A stretch of 64,000 bases of DNA from Martinezella rhizogenes (lineage in GTDB: Bacteria; Pseudomonadota; Alphaproteobacteria; Rhizobiales; Rhizobiaceae). Below, piece by piece: positions 48,007 to 57,377 of this stretch. How positions within the stretch are numbered: position 1 is the first letter of the stretch; each line of letters starts with the position of its first letter. A program made the position numbers and the translations under genes. The notes under the pieces are model-generated. The model searched no databases and was not told where the DNA came from. It worked only from the letters and a program-made list of their open reading frames with translations. The DNA is taken from the NCBI RefSeq assembly GCF_007002745.1, contig NZ_SGNY01000006.1, positions 310,001 to 374,000 of the forward strand, read 5' to 3'.

Positions 48007-49011
48007 ATGCGCGTCCTTGTCAAGGGAACGGGGGTCGCCGGATTGACGGCGGCCTTCGAGCTGGCGCGGAGCGGCGTTATTGTCGAGGTCTCGGAGCGCA
48101 ATTCCGAGCCTTCGCGCGGGGCGTCGTTCTATGCGGGCGGCATGCTGGCGCCCTGGTGCGAGCGTGAAAGTGCTCAAGAGGCGGTTCTGACGCTCGGTAA
48201 GGTGGCGCTTGATTGGTGGGACGAAGCGGCTCCCGGCCTTGTAGTCCGTAACGGCACGCTGGTGGTCGCGCCTGCCCGCGACAAGGCGGAGCTGTCTCGT
48301 TTCGCATCGCGGACCAGTGGTTATCGCTGGGTGGCTGAGGGTGAAATCGCTGCTCTGGAGCCTGACCTTGCCGGCCGGTTCCGATCCGGACTTTACTTCC
48401 CGGGCGAGGGACATCTCGATCCGCGTCTTGCTTTGAAATCGCTGCATGAGCGGCTTTGCGCCATGGGTGTGCCGTTTCATATGGGCGTTTCGGTGGATGA
48501 ACAGCGGTTCGACCGGGTGGTGGATTGCACCGGGTCTGCGGCGGTAGGAACGATGTCCAGCCTCCGCGGTGTGCGGGGAGAGATGCTTTATCTCGGCACG
48601 CCAGAGATTTCCCTCTCCCGTCCCGTCCGGCTGCTGCATCCGCGCATTCCGCTTTACATCGTGCCGCGTGAGCCCGGCCGTTTCATGGTGGGTGCGACGA
48701 TGATCGAGACGGAGGATGCCGGAGCGATTTCCGCCCGTTCGATGATGGAATTCCTCAATGCCGCCTATGCCGTGCATCCGGCCTTTGCGGAGGCGGAAAT
48801 CATCGAGACCGGCACGGGCGTGCGGCCCGCCTATCCCGACAATCTGCCTGATGTCACGCAAGAGGGCCGGACCATCTTCATCAACGGCGCTTACCGGCAT
48901 GGCTTTCTGCTCTCGCCGGCGATGGCGCAGCATGCGGCCGGGATCGTCTGCCAAACTCTTATTCAAAAGGAACAGGATCATGAAACTTCTGGTGAATGGC
49001 GACGAGCTTGA
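48007..49011 (+). CDS. thiO: Glycine oxidase ThiO
   Basis: The 334-residue FAD enzyme oxidises glycine to the imine used by ThiG for the thiazole ring. An N-terminal Rossmann motif (VLVKGTGVAGLTAAFELA) and the DAO-type C-terminal block (GTGVRPAYPDNLPDV, INGAYRHGFLLSP) are present. ATG 48007 lies just after the thiC stop; ATG 47995, overlapping thiC, is an alternative. It overlaps thiS by 32 nt. Confidence 0.93.
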   Translation: MRVLVKGTGVAGLTAAFELARSGVIVEVSERNSEPSRGASFYAGGMLAPWCERESAQEAVLTLGKVALDWWDEAAPGLVVRNGTLVVAPARDKAELSRFASRTSGYRWVAEGEIAALEPDLAGRFRSGLYFPGEGHLDPRLALKSLHERLCAMGVPFHMGVSVDEQRFDRVVDCTGSAAVGTMSSLRGVRGEMLYLGTPEISLSRPVRLLHPRIPLYIVPREPGRFMVGATMIETEDAGAISARSMMEFLNAAYAVHPAFAEAEIIETGTGVRPAYPDNLPDVTQEGRTIFINGAYRHGFLLSPAMAQHAAGIVCQTLIQKEQDHETSGEWRRA

Positions 49012-49177
49012 TTTTGCCGCCGAGACGCTGGCCGGCCTGCTTGCCAGCCTCGAATATGAGGGCGAGTGGCTGGCGACGGCGGTCAATGGCGATCTGGTGC
49101 ATTCGGAAGAGCGCGCCGATTATTTGCTGAAAGCGTTCGACCGTGTCGAAATCCTTTCGCCGATGCAGGGAGGTTGA
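48980..49177 (+). CDS. thiS: Sulfur carrier protein ThiS
   Basis: The 65-residue ubiquitin-like protein ends with MQGG; the terminal Gly-Gly is thiocarboxylated and donates sulfur to ThiG. The ATG lies inside the 3' end of thiO with AAAAGGAACAGG upstream, suggesting translational coupling. Order thiO-thiS-thiG supports the call. Confidence 0.95.
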   Translation: MKLLVNGDELDFAAETLAGLLASLEYEGEWLATAVNGDLVHSEERADYLLKAFDRVEILSPMQGG

Positions 49178-49181
49178 GGCC

Positions 49182-49955
49182 ATGCTGACGCTTTATGGCC
49201 GCGAGGTCTCGTCCCGTCTTTTGCTCGGTACGGCGCGTTATCCGTCGCCCGCCGTGCTTGCCCATGCGGTGCGGGCCAGCAATACCGATATTCTGACGAT
49301 TTCGCTGCGTCGGGAAATGGCGGGCGGCAAGCAAGGCGGTCAGTTCTTCGAGCTGATCCGCGAACTGGACCGCCATATCCTGCCCAATACCGCCGGTTGC
49401 CACACCGTGAAGGAAGCGGTGCTGACGGCGAAGATGGCCCGTGAGGTGTTTCGTACGAACTGGATCAAGCTGGAAGTCATCGGTCATCACGATACCTTGC
49501 AGCCCGATGTCTTTGCGCTGGTGGAGGCGGCAAAAATCCTCTGCGACGAGGGTTTTGAGGTCTTTCCCTATACGACTGATGATCTTGTCGTGGGCGAAAA
49601 GCTGCTGGAGGCCGGCTGCAGGGTGCTGATGCCCTGGTGCGCGCCGATCGGCAGCGCCATGGGACCGCTTAACCTGACGGCACTGAAATCGATGCGGGCG
49701 CGGTTTCCCGATGTGCCGCTGATCGTCGATGCCGGTATCGGCCGGCCGTCACATGCGGTGACGGTGATGGAGCTTGGCTATGACGCTGTTTTGCTCAATA
49801 CGGCGGTTGCCGGGGCACGTGAACCGGTCGGTATGGCGGAGGCTTTTGCCCGTGCGATAGAGGCTGGCCACTTGGCATTTCTGTCCGGGCCGCTGGAACC
49901 ACGGGATATGGCCGTTCCCTCGACACCTCTTATCGGGACAGCGGTTTTCTCCTGA
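49182..49955 (+). CDS. thiG: Thiazole synthase ThiG
   Basis: The 257-residue TIM-barrel enzyme forms the thiazole phosphate from DXP, ThiS-thiocarboxylate and dehydroglycine. The Schiff-base Lys lies in [29 protein letters not shown] and [14 protein letters not shown] are family blocks. ATG 49182 with GGGAGG upstream was chosen over the open frame at 49143. No thiE follows directly, unlike many rhizobial clusters. Confidence 0.96.
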   Translation: MLTLYGREVSSRLLLGTARYPSPAVLAHAVRASNTDILTISLRREMAGGKQGGQFFELIRELDRHILPNTAGCHTVKEAVLTAKMAREVFRTNWIKLEVIGHHDTLQPDVFALVEAAKILCDEGFEVFPYTTDDLVVGEKLLEAGCRVLMPWCAPIGSAMGPLNLTALKSMRARFPDVPLIVDAGIGRPSHAVTVMELGYDAVLLNTAVAGAREPVGMAEAFARAIEAGHLAFLSGPLEPRDMAVPSTPLIGTAVFS

Positions 49956-50044
49956 TCGCGGCTTTTGCCAGAGGCGGGGCACGTCACCTTTTTGCGTTGA
50001 CAGTGCCCGGCCGCGGCGGGATACCGGGAGCAAAGGGGAACGGC

Positions 50045-51049
50045 ATGGCGACACGCAACAATCTTCTCACGGATATCGACGGCGTTTCGGTCGGCAATGT
50101 CACCGATCTCTCCCTCGGCTCCGGCGTCACGGCGATTGTTTTCGAAAAGCCTGCCATCGCCTCCGGCTCGGTTCTCGGCGGTGCGCCCGGTGGGCGCGAT
50201 ACTGGCCTGCTCGATCCAGCGATGACGGTTGAAACGGTGGATGCCTTGGTACTTTCCGGCGGTTCGGCCTTCGGGCTGGATGCGGCGGGCGGGGTTCAGG
50301 CCGGGTTGCGGAAGATCGGCCGCGGGTTGCAGGTAGGTTCCACCCGCGTGCCCATCGTGCCGCAGGCGATCCTGATGGATCTGCTAAACGGCGGCGACAA
50401 GGAGTGGGGATTGCATTCGCCTTATCGCGAGATGGGATATGCGGCCTTCAAGGCGGCAGGCCGCGCGGCGTTTGAACTCGGAACGGTTGGCGCAGGAACG
50501 GGCGCGACGACCGCCACCTTCAAGGGTGGCCTCGGTTCGGCCAGCGCCATCAGTTCCGGCGGCTATAAGGTGGCGGCCATCGTCGCGGTCAATGCGCTGG
50601 GTTCCGCGACTGTTGGCACAAGCCGTCATTTCTGGTCCGCGCCGTTTGAAATGCAGGGCGAATTCGGCGATTGCGGTTTTCCGGAGCATTTCGAACCGGA
50701 CCATATCGCGCTGCGGCTCAAGGGGGTCAATCTCACCGCGACGACCATCGGCGCTGTCGTGACCGATGCGACACTTACAAAGGCGCAGGCGCATCGCCTC
50801 TCCATCATGGCGCATGACGGGCTGGCGCGTGCGGTTCTGCCCGCCCATTTGCCGAGCGACGGCGACACCATGTTCGCGGCTGCGACCGGCGACAAACCGC
50901 TTGAAGGCGGCGTTCATTTTGCCGAACTCTGCTATCTCGCCACAATCGTGATGGCGCGGGCGGTGGCGCGCGGTGTCCATGCGGCGACGGCGCTGCCGGT
51001 AGCGGGCGCACAAAAGGCCTATCGCGATCTTCATGGGCAGGACCGTTGA
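50045..51049 (+). CDS. P1-family peptidase (DmpA/BapA-like), cotranscribed with modE
   Basis: The 334-residue protein resembles self-cleaving N-terminal-nucleophile aminopeptidases. It has VSVGNVTDL at the start, GSAFGLDAAGGV and a TFKGGLGSAS block where the family cleaves itself and exposes the nucleophile. ATG 50045 follows AAAGGGGAA. The modE start lies 3 bp after its stop. The A. tumefaciens equivalent is cotranscribed with modE(S) but was reported dispensable for ModE(S) activity. Its substrate is unknown. Confidence 0.87.
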   Translation: MATRNNLLTDIDGVSVGNVTDLSLGSGVTAIVFEKPAIASGSVLGGAPGGRDTGLLDPAMTVETVDALVLSGGSAFGLDAAGGVQAGLRKIGRGLQVGSTRVPIVPQAILMDLLNGGDKEWGLHSPYREMGYAAFKAAGRAAFELGTVGAGTGATTATFKGGLGSASAISSGGYKVAAIVAVNALGSATVGTSRHFWSAPFEMQGEFGDCGFPEHFEPDHIALRLKGVNLTATTIGAVVTDATLTKAQAHRLSIMAHDGLARAVLPAHLPSDGDTMFAAATGDKPLEGGVHFAELCYLATIVMARAVARGVHAATALPVAGAQKAYRDLHGQDR

Positions 51050-51052
51050 GCG

Positions 51053-51448
51053 ATGAACGAAACAAGAGTACCGCTGAAACCCGTCCTTCGCATTGACTTC
51101 CCCCCTGGGGAGCGCCTGGGCCACGGAAAGATCGAGTTGATGGAGCTGATTGTTGAGACAGGCTCGATCTCGGCCGCCGGGCGGGCAATGGATATGTCCT
51201 ATCGCCGCGCATGGCTGCTGGTCGATGCGCTGAACCATATGTTCAGGCAGCCGGTGATCGAATCGCAGCGCGGCGGCAAGCAGGGTGGCGGGGCGGCGCT
51301 GACTGCCTTCGGCACGGAACTGCTTGAGCGCTATCGCGGCATGGAAAGGCGGATGACCGAGGTCTTGCGTCAGGATATTGAGTGGCTGGAGGCCAACCGC
51401 AATCCCGAGGATGTCGTCAATAGGGATCGAGAGCCGCCGATTTTATGA
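51053..51448 (+). CDS. modE: Short molybdenum regulator ModE(S), DNA-binding domain only
   Basis: The 131-residue protein is the winged-helix half of ModE ([44 protein letters not shown]). It lacks the C-terminal di-Mop molybdate-binding domain of the 262-residue E. coli protein. In A. tumefaciens this short form represses modABC through two Mo-boxes and responds to molybdenum cofactor status rather than molybdate itself. Its 3' end overlaps the convergent modC end by 32 bp. Confidence 0.95.
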   Translation: MNETRVPLKPVLRIDFPPGERLGHGKIELMELIVETGSISAAGRAMDMSYRRAWLLVDALNHMFRQPVIESQRGGKQGGGAALTAFGTELLERYRGMERRMTEVLRQDIEWLEANRNPEDVVNRDREPPIL

Positions 51449-52493
51449 TCGCATGTATCGGTTTGCCGGGCTCCAGTTGCAGGCGTTCTCGCGAGAGATC
51501 GGTGATGCGCGACTGGATGATATCGCCACCGCAATCCACCTGAACCGTCACCATGCCGTCCTCGCTGACCGAGATATCTGCGATATGGCCTTCGAGAATG
51601 TTGAGCGCGCTGAGGCCTTCGGGCTTCACCAAAGCCAGCATGACATCGCGAGCCGGTATCAGCACCCGTGCAGGGTCGCCGGGTGCTCCTATTCTTGCCG
51701 GAACCTGAAGCAGTGCTGTGCTGAGCCTTACGGCGGCAAGCCCGTGCCGTGCATCGAAGCTTTCGATGTGTCCCGACAGAATGCTGCCCGCTTCCCGTCG
51801 CTCCAGATGGCTGCTGAAATCGGGTCTCCCCAGCACATCGGCCGCATTTCCCTGCGCCTCCACCTTGCCGTCTTTCATCACCACGATGCGGTCGGCAAGG
51901 CGGGCGACTTCCTGGATGGAATGGCTGACATAGACGATCGGAATTCTCGTCTCGTCGCGCAGCCGTTCGAGGTAGGGAATGATCTCGGCCTTGCGCTGTT
52001 CATCCAGCGAGGCGAGCGGTTCGTCCATCAGCAACAGTCTAGGGGAAGAAAGCAAGGCGCGGCCGATGGCAACGCGCTGTTTTTCGCCGCCTGAGAGTTT
52101 GTTCGGACGGCGCTGCAAGAGATGGCCGATGCCGAGCATGTCGACGATACGGTCATCCTGTACGACCTTCGTTTTGTCCGAGGTGAACCATCTGCCATAA
52201 TTCAGGTTTTGCGCCACGCTGAGATGCGGGAAGAGCCGCGCCTCCTGAAAGACATAACCAAAACGGCGTCTGTGGGCCGGCAGGAACAGCCGGTTTCCGC
52301 TATCGGCCAGTACTTCGCCGTCGAGCGAGACTTTTCCTTCATCCGGCCGCAGCAGGCCGGCAATGATGCGGATCATCGATGTCTTGCCGGAGCCGGAGCG
52401 CCCGAAGAGTGCGGTCACGCCACCTTCGGAGGCAAATGACGCGTCAAGTTCGAAGGAGCCGAGGCGGTGGTGAGTTGAGACTGAAAGCGTCAT
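51417..52493 (-). CDS. modC: Molybdate ABC transporter ATP-binding protein ModC
   Basis: The 358-residue ATPase has Walker [11 protein letters not shown], signature [15 protein letters not shown] and Walker [15 protein letters not shown]-terminal Mop domain (about 285-355, ending near SAALDPY) can bind molybdate. It overlaps modB as ATGA (52490-52493). It is the last gene of modABC. Confidence 0.95.
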   Translation of the reverse strand: MTLSVSTHHRLGSFELDASFASEGGVTALFGRSGSGKTSMIRIIAGLLRPDEGKVSLDGEVLADSGNRLFLPAHRRRFGYVFQEARLFPHLSVAQNLNYGRWFTSDKTKVVQDDRIVDMLGIGHLLQRRPNKLSGGEKQRVAIGRALLSSPRLLLMDEPLASLDEQRKAEIIPYLERLRDETRIPIVYVSHSIQEVARLADRIVVMKDGKVEAQGNAADVLGRPDFSSHLERREAGSILSGHIESFDARHGLAAVRLSTALLQVPARIGAPGDPARVLIPARDVMLALVKPEGLSALNILEGHIADISVSEDGMVTVQVDCGGDIIQSRITDLSRERLQLEPGKPIHAIIKSAALDPY

Positions 52494-53197
52494 TCCATGC
52501 TCACCCGTTTGCCAATGATGCGGGCCAGAAACTCCGAGACGAGCAAGGCGAGCATGGAAATCACGACGGAAACGATGGTCAGCCGCAATGCACCTGCGTC
52601 GCCGCCGGGCACCTGCGTGAAGGTGTAGATGGCGGCGGAAAGCGTCTGGGTCTCGCCCGGAATGTTTGAAACGAAGGTAATGGTCGCGCCGAATTCGCCC
52701 ATGGCCTTGGCAAAAGCGAGGATCATGCCGGCGATGATGCCGGGGAGCGTCAGGGGGAGCGTGACGGTGAGGAACACCCAGAACGGGCTTGCCCCCAGGG
52801 TACCCGCTGCCTCTTCCAGCTTGCGGTCCACCGCCTCAATGGAAAGGCGGATGGAGCGCACCATCAGCGGAAAGGCCATGACGGCGCAGGCGAGCGCTGC
52901 ACCGGTCCAGCGGAAGGAAAAGACGATGCCGAAATAAGTATCGAGAAATTGCCCGATCGCGCCCCTGCGGCCGAAGAGAACGAGCAGCAGAAAGCCGGTG
53001 ACGACGGGTGGCAGAATGAGTGGCAGGTGGACGATGCCGTTCAGCAGCGACTTGCCCCAGAAGCGGCCGCGGGCCAGCGCCACGGCCACCGCAATGCCAA
53101 AGGGCAGGCTGGCAAGCATGGCGATGGAGGACACCCACAGGCTGAGCCTGATAGCCGTCCATTCTTCAGGGCTGAGTGTCCACCAATGCAATGCCAT
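52490..53197 (-). CDS. modB: Molybdate ABC transporter permease ModB
   Basis: The 235-residue permease has about five membrane segments and the docking loop [23 protein letters not shown] 53197 with AGGA close upstream is preferred; TTG 53206 is an alternative. It lies downstream of a strong stem-loop after modA. It forms the channel of the high-affinity molybdate importer. Confidence 0.94.
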   Translation of the reverse strand: MALHWWTLSPEEWTAIRLSLWVSSIAMLASLPFGIAVAVALARGRFWGKSLLNGIVHLPLILPPVVTGFLLLVLFGRRGAIGQFLDTYFGIVFSFRWTGAALACAVMAFPLMVRSIRLSIEAVDRKLEEAAGTLGASPFWVFLTVTLPLTLPGIIAGMILAFAKAMGEFGATITFVSNIPGETQTLSAAIYTFTQVPGGDAGALRLTIVSVVISMLALLVSEFLARIIGKRVSME

Positions 53198-53220
53198 ATC
53201 CTGCAATCGTCAAGTTTCAT

Positions 53221-53240
53221 GGCCCACCGGGAGGTGGGCC
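53221..53240 (-). terminator. Stem-loop between modA and modB
   Basis: GGCCCACC and GGTGGGCC form a perfect 8-bp stem with a GGGA loop 11 nt after the modA stop. No U-tract follows, so partial termination or protection of the modA message is likely. Confidence 0.7.
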
Positions 53241-53250
53241 TGAGACAAGC

Positions 53251-54042
53251 TTATTTCAAAACGGTAAAGCCTTGCTTTTCGAAGAAGGGCGTTGCCTTGG
53301 CCGACTTCAGGAAGTCCAGATAGGCCTTTGCTGCCGGGGACTTTGCTTCTGAGAGAATGGCGACCGGGTAGATGATCGGCGGGTGGCTGTCTTCCGGGAA
53401 GGTGCCGACAATCGTTACGCCCGGATCGGCGGCGGCGTCGGTCTGGTAAACGATACCGTAGGGTGCTTCACCGCGCGAGACGAGCAGCAGGGCTGCACGC
53501 ACGCTTTCAGCGCCGGCGACTTTCTTTTCAACCGAAGACCAGGCGCCGAGCTTTTCCAGAGCGGCCTTGCCGTATTTGCCGGCGGGAACGGAATCGACCG
53601 CGCCCATGGCCAGACGGCCTTCACCCACGAGAGCAGCAAGATCGAAGCCCTGCTTGATATCGACCGGCTTTGCCTTGTCTGCGGGAGCGACGAGAACGAT
53701 GCGATTGCCGAGAAGATTGGAGCGGCTGTCAGCATTGATCAGCTTCTTTTCGGCGACATAGTCCATCCATGCAAGGTCAGCGGAAATGAAGATATCCGCC
53801 GGCGCGCCCTGCTCGATCTGCTTGGCGAGCGCGGAGCTTGCGGCATAAGAAACGGTCGCTTCGTTGCCGCTTTCCTTTGCCCATTCGGAATTGATGGCGT
53901 CGAGCGCGTTTTTCATGCTCGCGGCAGCAAAGACCGTAACTTTTTCGGCGGCATGGGCCGGAACACCCACAAAGGAAGCTGCCACCCAGAAGGAGGTGGC
54001 GGCGGCAATGGTTTTGAAGAAGCTGCGACGCAAAAGTCTCAT
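53251..54042 (-). CDS. modA: Periplasmic molybdate-binding protein ModA
   Basis: The 263-residue protein has a signal peptide (MRLLRRSFFKTIAAATSFWV, cleavage near AHA-AE at 32). ModA blocks include TVFAAASMKNALD, YAASSALAKQIEQGAPADIFISAD and GIVYQTDA. It binds molybdate or tungstate for ModBC. It is the first gene of the operon, with two Mo-boxes within 90 bp upstream of its start. Confidence 0.96.
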   Translation of the reverse strand: MRLLRRSFFKTIAAATSFWVAASFVGVPAHAAEKVTVFAAASMKNALDAINSEWAKESGNEATVSYAASSALAKQIEQGAPADIFISADLAWMDYVAEKKLINADSRSNLLGNRIVLVAPADKAKPVDIKQGFDLAALVGEGRLAMGAVDSVPAGKYGKAALEKLGAWSSVEKKVAGAESVRAALLLVSRGEAPYGIVYQTDAAADPGVTIVGTFPEDSHPPIIYPVAILSEAKSPAAKAYLDFLKSAKATPFFEKQGFTVLK

Positions 54043-54060
54043 GGTCTGTTACCCCCGTTT

Positions 54061-54084
54061 CGAGATATTCTGGTGAATATATCG
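54061..54084. promoter_or_regulatory. Mo-box 1 (ModE operator) of modABC
   Basis: CGAGATATTC and GAATATATCG flank TGGT, giving a 10-bp inverted repeat with one mismatch that starts 18 bp before the modA start codon. The ATAT/CGAT pattern matches ModE sites. The right arm recurs in Mo-box 2 (54117-54131 repeats 54075-54089 with one change). Confidence 0.85.
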
Positions 54085-54100
54085 ATAGGCCTATAGGGCA

Positions 54101-54128
54101 ATCATTATATTTTCAAGAATATATCGAT
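54101..54128. promoter_or_regulatory. Mo-box 2 (ModE operator) of modABC
   Basis: ATCATTATATTTT and AGAATATATCGAT pair at 10 of 13 positions around a 2-nt centre. It lies about 42 bp upstream of Mo-box 1, that is on a similar helix face (four turns). Two Mo-boxes in the modA promoter were reported for A. tumefaciens. Confidence 0.8.
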
Positions 54129-54248
54129 GGGTTGGGAAAAAGGCCGCAGCTTTGGCTGGCGCGGTCAGTGAAAAAAGTTCGAAAACTTGTCATTCGTCAT
54201 GTTCTCACCTGTGCCCGACATCGCAGGCATAACTGCCCGCATATCCGA

Positions 54249-55532
54249 TCAGAAACGTTCGCCGGCGAAATGGGCGATCTGTGCGCCCGCTTCGTAGTAA
54301 GCTTCCTTCACCGCACGGAAAGCCTGTGCCTTGGGTTCCGTTATCGGCAGGGGCAGGTCGCTTTCGGTTATGTCACCCAGAATATGCTGTGCAATTACCT
54401 TACCGAAGGCGGTGCCGGGCGCGATACCGCGGCCATTATAGCCTGAAAAGCCGACGACGTTGTCTGCGAATTTGTGAAGGCGCGGCACGGCATTGTCGGT
54501 CATGCCGATCTGGCCATACCATTCACATTCGAATTCCGTATCCCCGAGCTGCGGGAAGAGCCGCTTCAGCGAGCGTTTCGCCCAGGCCCGGTGAATGGCG
54601 CCGCCGGTGCCACGCAGGGCGCCGACACTGCCGAACACCAGTCGGCCGGCCTTGTCCATGCGGAAGGATGAGAGGATTTCCTTCGTATCCCAACAGCCCT
54701 CACGGCCCGGCAAAATGCTTTTTTTAAGGTTGTCGCCGAGCGGTTTCGTGGCGAAGTTGAAATAGGGCAGGTAGGTCTGTTCGTCACGGACAATCTGCCA
54801 CGGGCCGGTGCTATAGGCTTCGGTGGCCACGACGATCCAGTTGGCGGTTACCGATCCCTGCTGCGTCTTCACCACCCATTGTCCACCGCTGCGTTCGGTC
54901 GCCACCACGGGGCTTGCGGTGTGCAGCCTTGCACCTGCATTTTGTGCGGCGATGGCGAGACCACGAACATAGGCAAGCGGCTGGATCGTGCCGGCGCGGG
55001 TGTCCAGAAGAGAACCGGAATAAGCCGTGCTGCCGATGCGCCTTGCCGTTTCATCGGCATCGAGAACACGCACGGGCGCGCCCCTCGCAGCCCATTGTTC
55101 ACAACGCTCGCGAATTTCGGTGAGGCCTTTCTCGCCGACGGCGCAATGTAAGGTGCCGTTTTTTTCGATCTCGCAGGGAATCTCGTGTTTTTCCACCAGT
55201 GTGCGGACGAGCAGCGGCGCATCGCCTAAAAGGCCGAGAAGACGTTCCCCATAAACCTCGCCCAGTACACCCGGCAATTCCCTGGGCATGACCCACATGC
55301 CGCCATTGATGAGGCCGACATTACGGCCTGCGCCGCCGAAGCCGATTTCCTTAGCCTCGAGAAGGACGACGTCCACGCCTCTTTCAGCAAGATGCAGGGC
55401 GGCGGATTGCCCGGTGAAACCGCCACCGACAATGACGACATCGGCAACCGTCGAGCCCTGCAAGGCGGGCGTTACGGGCGGATGCGGCGCGGTCTTTTCC
55501 CAGAGGCCGTGCGAGCGGGGGTCGTTGTACAT
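54249..55532 (-). CDS. FAD-dependent amine/amino-acid oxidoreductase (DAO family, PuuB/OrdL-like)
   Basis: The 427-residue protein has an FAD Rossmann motif near residue 33 (VVIVGGGFTGQSAALHLAE) with the second FAD contact (LLEAKEIGFGGAGRNVG) typical of PuuB-type oxidases. A C-terminal block (NVVGFSGYNGRGIAPGTAFGK) closes the FAD site. Family members oxidise gamma-glutamylputrescine, glycine derivatives or other secondary amines. It diverges from a LysR regulator that probably controls it. Substrate not determinable. Confidence 0.88.
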   Translation of the reverse strand: MYNDPRSHGLWEKTAPHPPVTPALQGSTVADVVIVGGGFTGQSAALHLAERGVDVVLLEAKEIGFGGAGRNVGLINGGMWVMPRELPGVLGEVYGERLLGLLGDAPLLVRTLVEKHEIPCEIEKNGTLHCAVGEKGLTEIRERCEQWAARGAPVRVLDADETARRIGSTAYSGSLLDTRAGTIQPLAYVRGLAIAAQNAGARLHTASPVVATERSGGQWVVKTQQGSVTANWIVVATEAYSTGPWQIVRDEQTYLPYFNFATKPLGDNLKKSILPGREGCWDTKEILSSFRMDKAGRLVFGSVGALRGTGGAIHRAWAKRSLKRLFPQLGDTEFECEWYGQIGMTDNAVPRLHKFADNVVGFSGYNGRGIAPGTAFGKVIAQHILGDITESDLPLPITEPKAQAFRAVKEAYYEAGAQIAHFAGERF

Positions 55533-55662
55533 CGTTCCACCATATTCCGGGCCAGTTCATTTGTTTTTCGTATGAGTGACAAGCCCTTGTTTATGAGACT
55601 TTACAAGCGGTCGCGCCTGTTGAATATCGACATATCGTCAAGAGTTCATTCCGGGAGGGAAT

Positions 55663-56577
55663 ATGGTTCTGCCGCCGCGCCGTTTTCTGCCATCGCTTTC
55701 GCTGCTGGCGGCCTTCGAAGCCGCTTCGCGGGCGGGGAGCGTTACCGCTGCGGCGAGGGAACTCGGCCTGACGCAGGGCGCGGTCAGCCGGCAAATCCTG
55801 GCGCTGGAAGAACAACTTGGCGTGGCGCTGTTTGTTCGCGAGCGGCAGACGATCCGGCTGACAAGGGCGGGGGAGGGTTATGCGCGGGAAATTCGCGAAG
55901 CCCTGCGGCGCATATCGACCGCTTCGCTTAATCTGCGCGCCAACCCGGATGGCGGCACGCTCAATCTCGGTGTTCTGCCCAGCTTCGGCACACGCTGGCT
56001 CGTGCCGCGCCTTCCCGATTTCATCGCCCGGCATCCGGGTGTTTCGGTCAATCTTCTGACGCGGTCGTCGCTGTTCGATTTTCGGACCGATACCGTCGAC
56101 GCGGCGATTCATTTCGGTCTGCCACACTGGCCGGGCACCGAGCTGGTTTTCCTGATGCATGAAAAGGTCGTTCCGGTATGCAGCCCGGCCTTCAGGGAGC
56201 GCCATGAACTTTCAAGGCCGGGCGATCTGTTGCAGGTACCGCTGCTGCATATGACGTCACGGCCGGATGCCTGGGAACAATGGTTTCGCGGCCATGATGT
56301 GCGTTTTGACAATGTGCACGGCATGCTCTTCGATCAGTTCACCACCATTGCCGAAGCTGCAGGTGCGGGGCTCGGCGTATCGCTCATTCCCTCCTTCATG
56401 ATCGAGGAGGAGTTGCGAAGTGGGCGTCTGGTTGCGGCTGTTGCGGGGGAAGTGGAAAGCGAAGAGGCCTATTACCTTGCCTGCATGCCTGATCGCGCCG
56501 GTTATGCGCCGCTTGAGAGCTTCCGGCGCTGGATCGTTGCCGAGGCGGCAATTGGGCCGGGAGCGTTTTCGGCGTAA
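55663..56577 (+). CDS. LysR-family transcriptional regulator (GcvA-like)
   Basis: The 304-residue protein has an N-terminal winged helix (SLSLLAAFEAASRAGSVTAA, LGLTQGAVSRQILALEEQLG) and a substrate-binding domain starting near residue 95 (LNLGVLPSFGTRWLVPRLP). This beginning is typical of the GcvA/TrpI subgroup. A GGGAGGG site precedes the ATG. It is divergent from the FAD oxidoreductase, 130 bp apart, the usual LysR-target arrangement. Confidence 0.9.
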   Translation: MVLPPRRFLPSLSLLAAFEAASRAGSVTAAARELGLTQGAVSRQILALEEQLGVALFVRERQTIRLTRAGEGYAREIREALRRISTASLNLRANPDGGTLNLGVLPSFGTRWLVPRLPDFIARHPGVSVNLLTRSSLFDFRTDTVDAAIHFGLPHWPGTELVFLMHEKVVPVCSPAFRERHELSRPGDLLQVPLLHMTSRPDAWEQWFRGHDVRFDNVHGMLFDQFTTIAEAAGAGLGVSLIPSFMIEEELRSGRLVAAVAGEVESEEAYYLACMPDRAGYAPLESFRRWIVAEAAIGPGAFSA

Positions 56578-56680
56578 ACCGGCGGGCGGTCTTGCAAGTC
56601 TGCTGCGGCTCAGCCAATAGTGCGCCATGACGCGTGGCGCCAGATGCCACACACCGAAAGTTCCAATACGGGAGATGTCC

Positions 56681-56917
56681 GTGAAGCCCATTTTTGTTCA
56701 GCTTCAATGTGAGCCCGGCAAGACCTATGATGTCGCCGACGCCATCTATAAAACCGAACTGGTTTCCGAGCTTTATTCCACCAGTGGCGAATATGATCTG
56801 CTGCTGAAAATCTATCTTCCGCAGGAAGAGGATATTGGCAAGTTCATCAACCAGAACATCGTCAATATTCCAGGAATCGTCCGCTCGCTGACGACGCTGA
56901 CCTTCACCGCGTTCTGA
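56681..56917 (+). CDS. Stand-alone Lrp/AsnC ligand-binding (RAM) domain protein
   Basis: The 78-residue protein consists only of the Lrp effector domain (KPIFVQLQCEPGKTYDVADA, SELYSTSGEYDLLLKIYLP, GIVRSLTTLTF), without helix-turn-helix. I chose GTG 56681 because GGGAG ends 6 nt upstream; ATG 56675 touches that site. Such proteins form ring-like oligomers and may bind amino acids. It follows lysR on the same strand. Function unknown. Confidence 0.87.
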   Translation: MKPIFVQLQCEPGKTYDVADAIYKTELVSELYSTSGEYDLLLKIYLPQEEDIGKFINQNIVNIPGIVRSLTTLTFTAF

Positions 56918-57100
56918 CGCGGATAAGCATTCATGCATTGATATCATCGCTGTGAAGGCGGTGGTCGGGCTTCCCGGGGGTGCCCGCCGCTTCATCGAAG
57001 CTAGATGTGTGTTTTTTACGGGAAGGCCTTATCGGGGCTTTTCAGATCAGCGGGCGGGTGTGTTTTGATACACCCTGCAGCAAACTGTCATGCAAAATAA

Positions 57101-57147
57101 AAACGCGCCATCGGCCCGCAATTTGGGGTCCGATATTTGGCGCGCTT
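57101..57147 (-). terminator. Terminator of the 62-residue protein gene
   Basis: AAACGCGCCA pairs with TGGCGCGCTT (one mismatch), with an inner ATCGG/CCGAT extension. Read leftward it is followed by GTTTTTATTTTG. Placed downstream of the gene ending at 57189. Confidence 0.75.
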
Positions 57148-57188
57148 TGGTTTTGACGGTTCTGTGAGCAGGCGATGGTTTTCCGGCA

Positions 57189-57377
57189 TCAGGCCGCGGC
57201 CAGATTCCGGTTGCGCACGAGATCACGGATTGCGATCCGCACGTCATCGGCACTGTCGAACTTCTGTTCGTCCAGATCGTGAACGTGGAACTTCACCGCG
57301 ATGAACTTCAACCGGTCGTTGTCCGGTATGACGATGCCGACGGGTTCGCCAGCGAATTCAATAACTTGCTTTTGCAT
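57189..57377 (-). CDS. Small conserved hypothetical protein (62 residues)
   Basis: I do not recognise a named family. The protein (MQKQVIEFAGEPVGIVIPDN at the N-terminus) looks like a compact beta-hairpin followed by an acidic helix (FDSADDVRIAIRDLVRNR). It is soluble, without a signal peptide. A GGGAG site lies about 10 nt before the ATG and a terminator follows the stop, so it is probably a real monocistronic gene. Confidence 0.7.
   Translation of the reverse strand: MQKQVIEFAGEPVGIVIPDNDRLKFIAVKFHVHDLDEQKFDSADDVRIAIRDLVRNRNLAAA

Noticed and set aside
49956..50044. A missing thiE after thiG as a sign of deletion
   Set aside because: The junction shows no remnant of thiE and the P1 peptidase gene has its own ribosome site; the thiE gene may simply be elsewhere.
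51053..51448. modE as a truncated pseudogene
   Set aside because: The short form is intact, has a good start after the P1 peptidase gene, and equivalent ModE(S) proteins are functional repressors.
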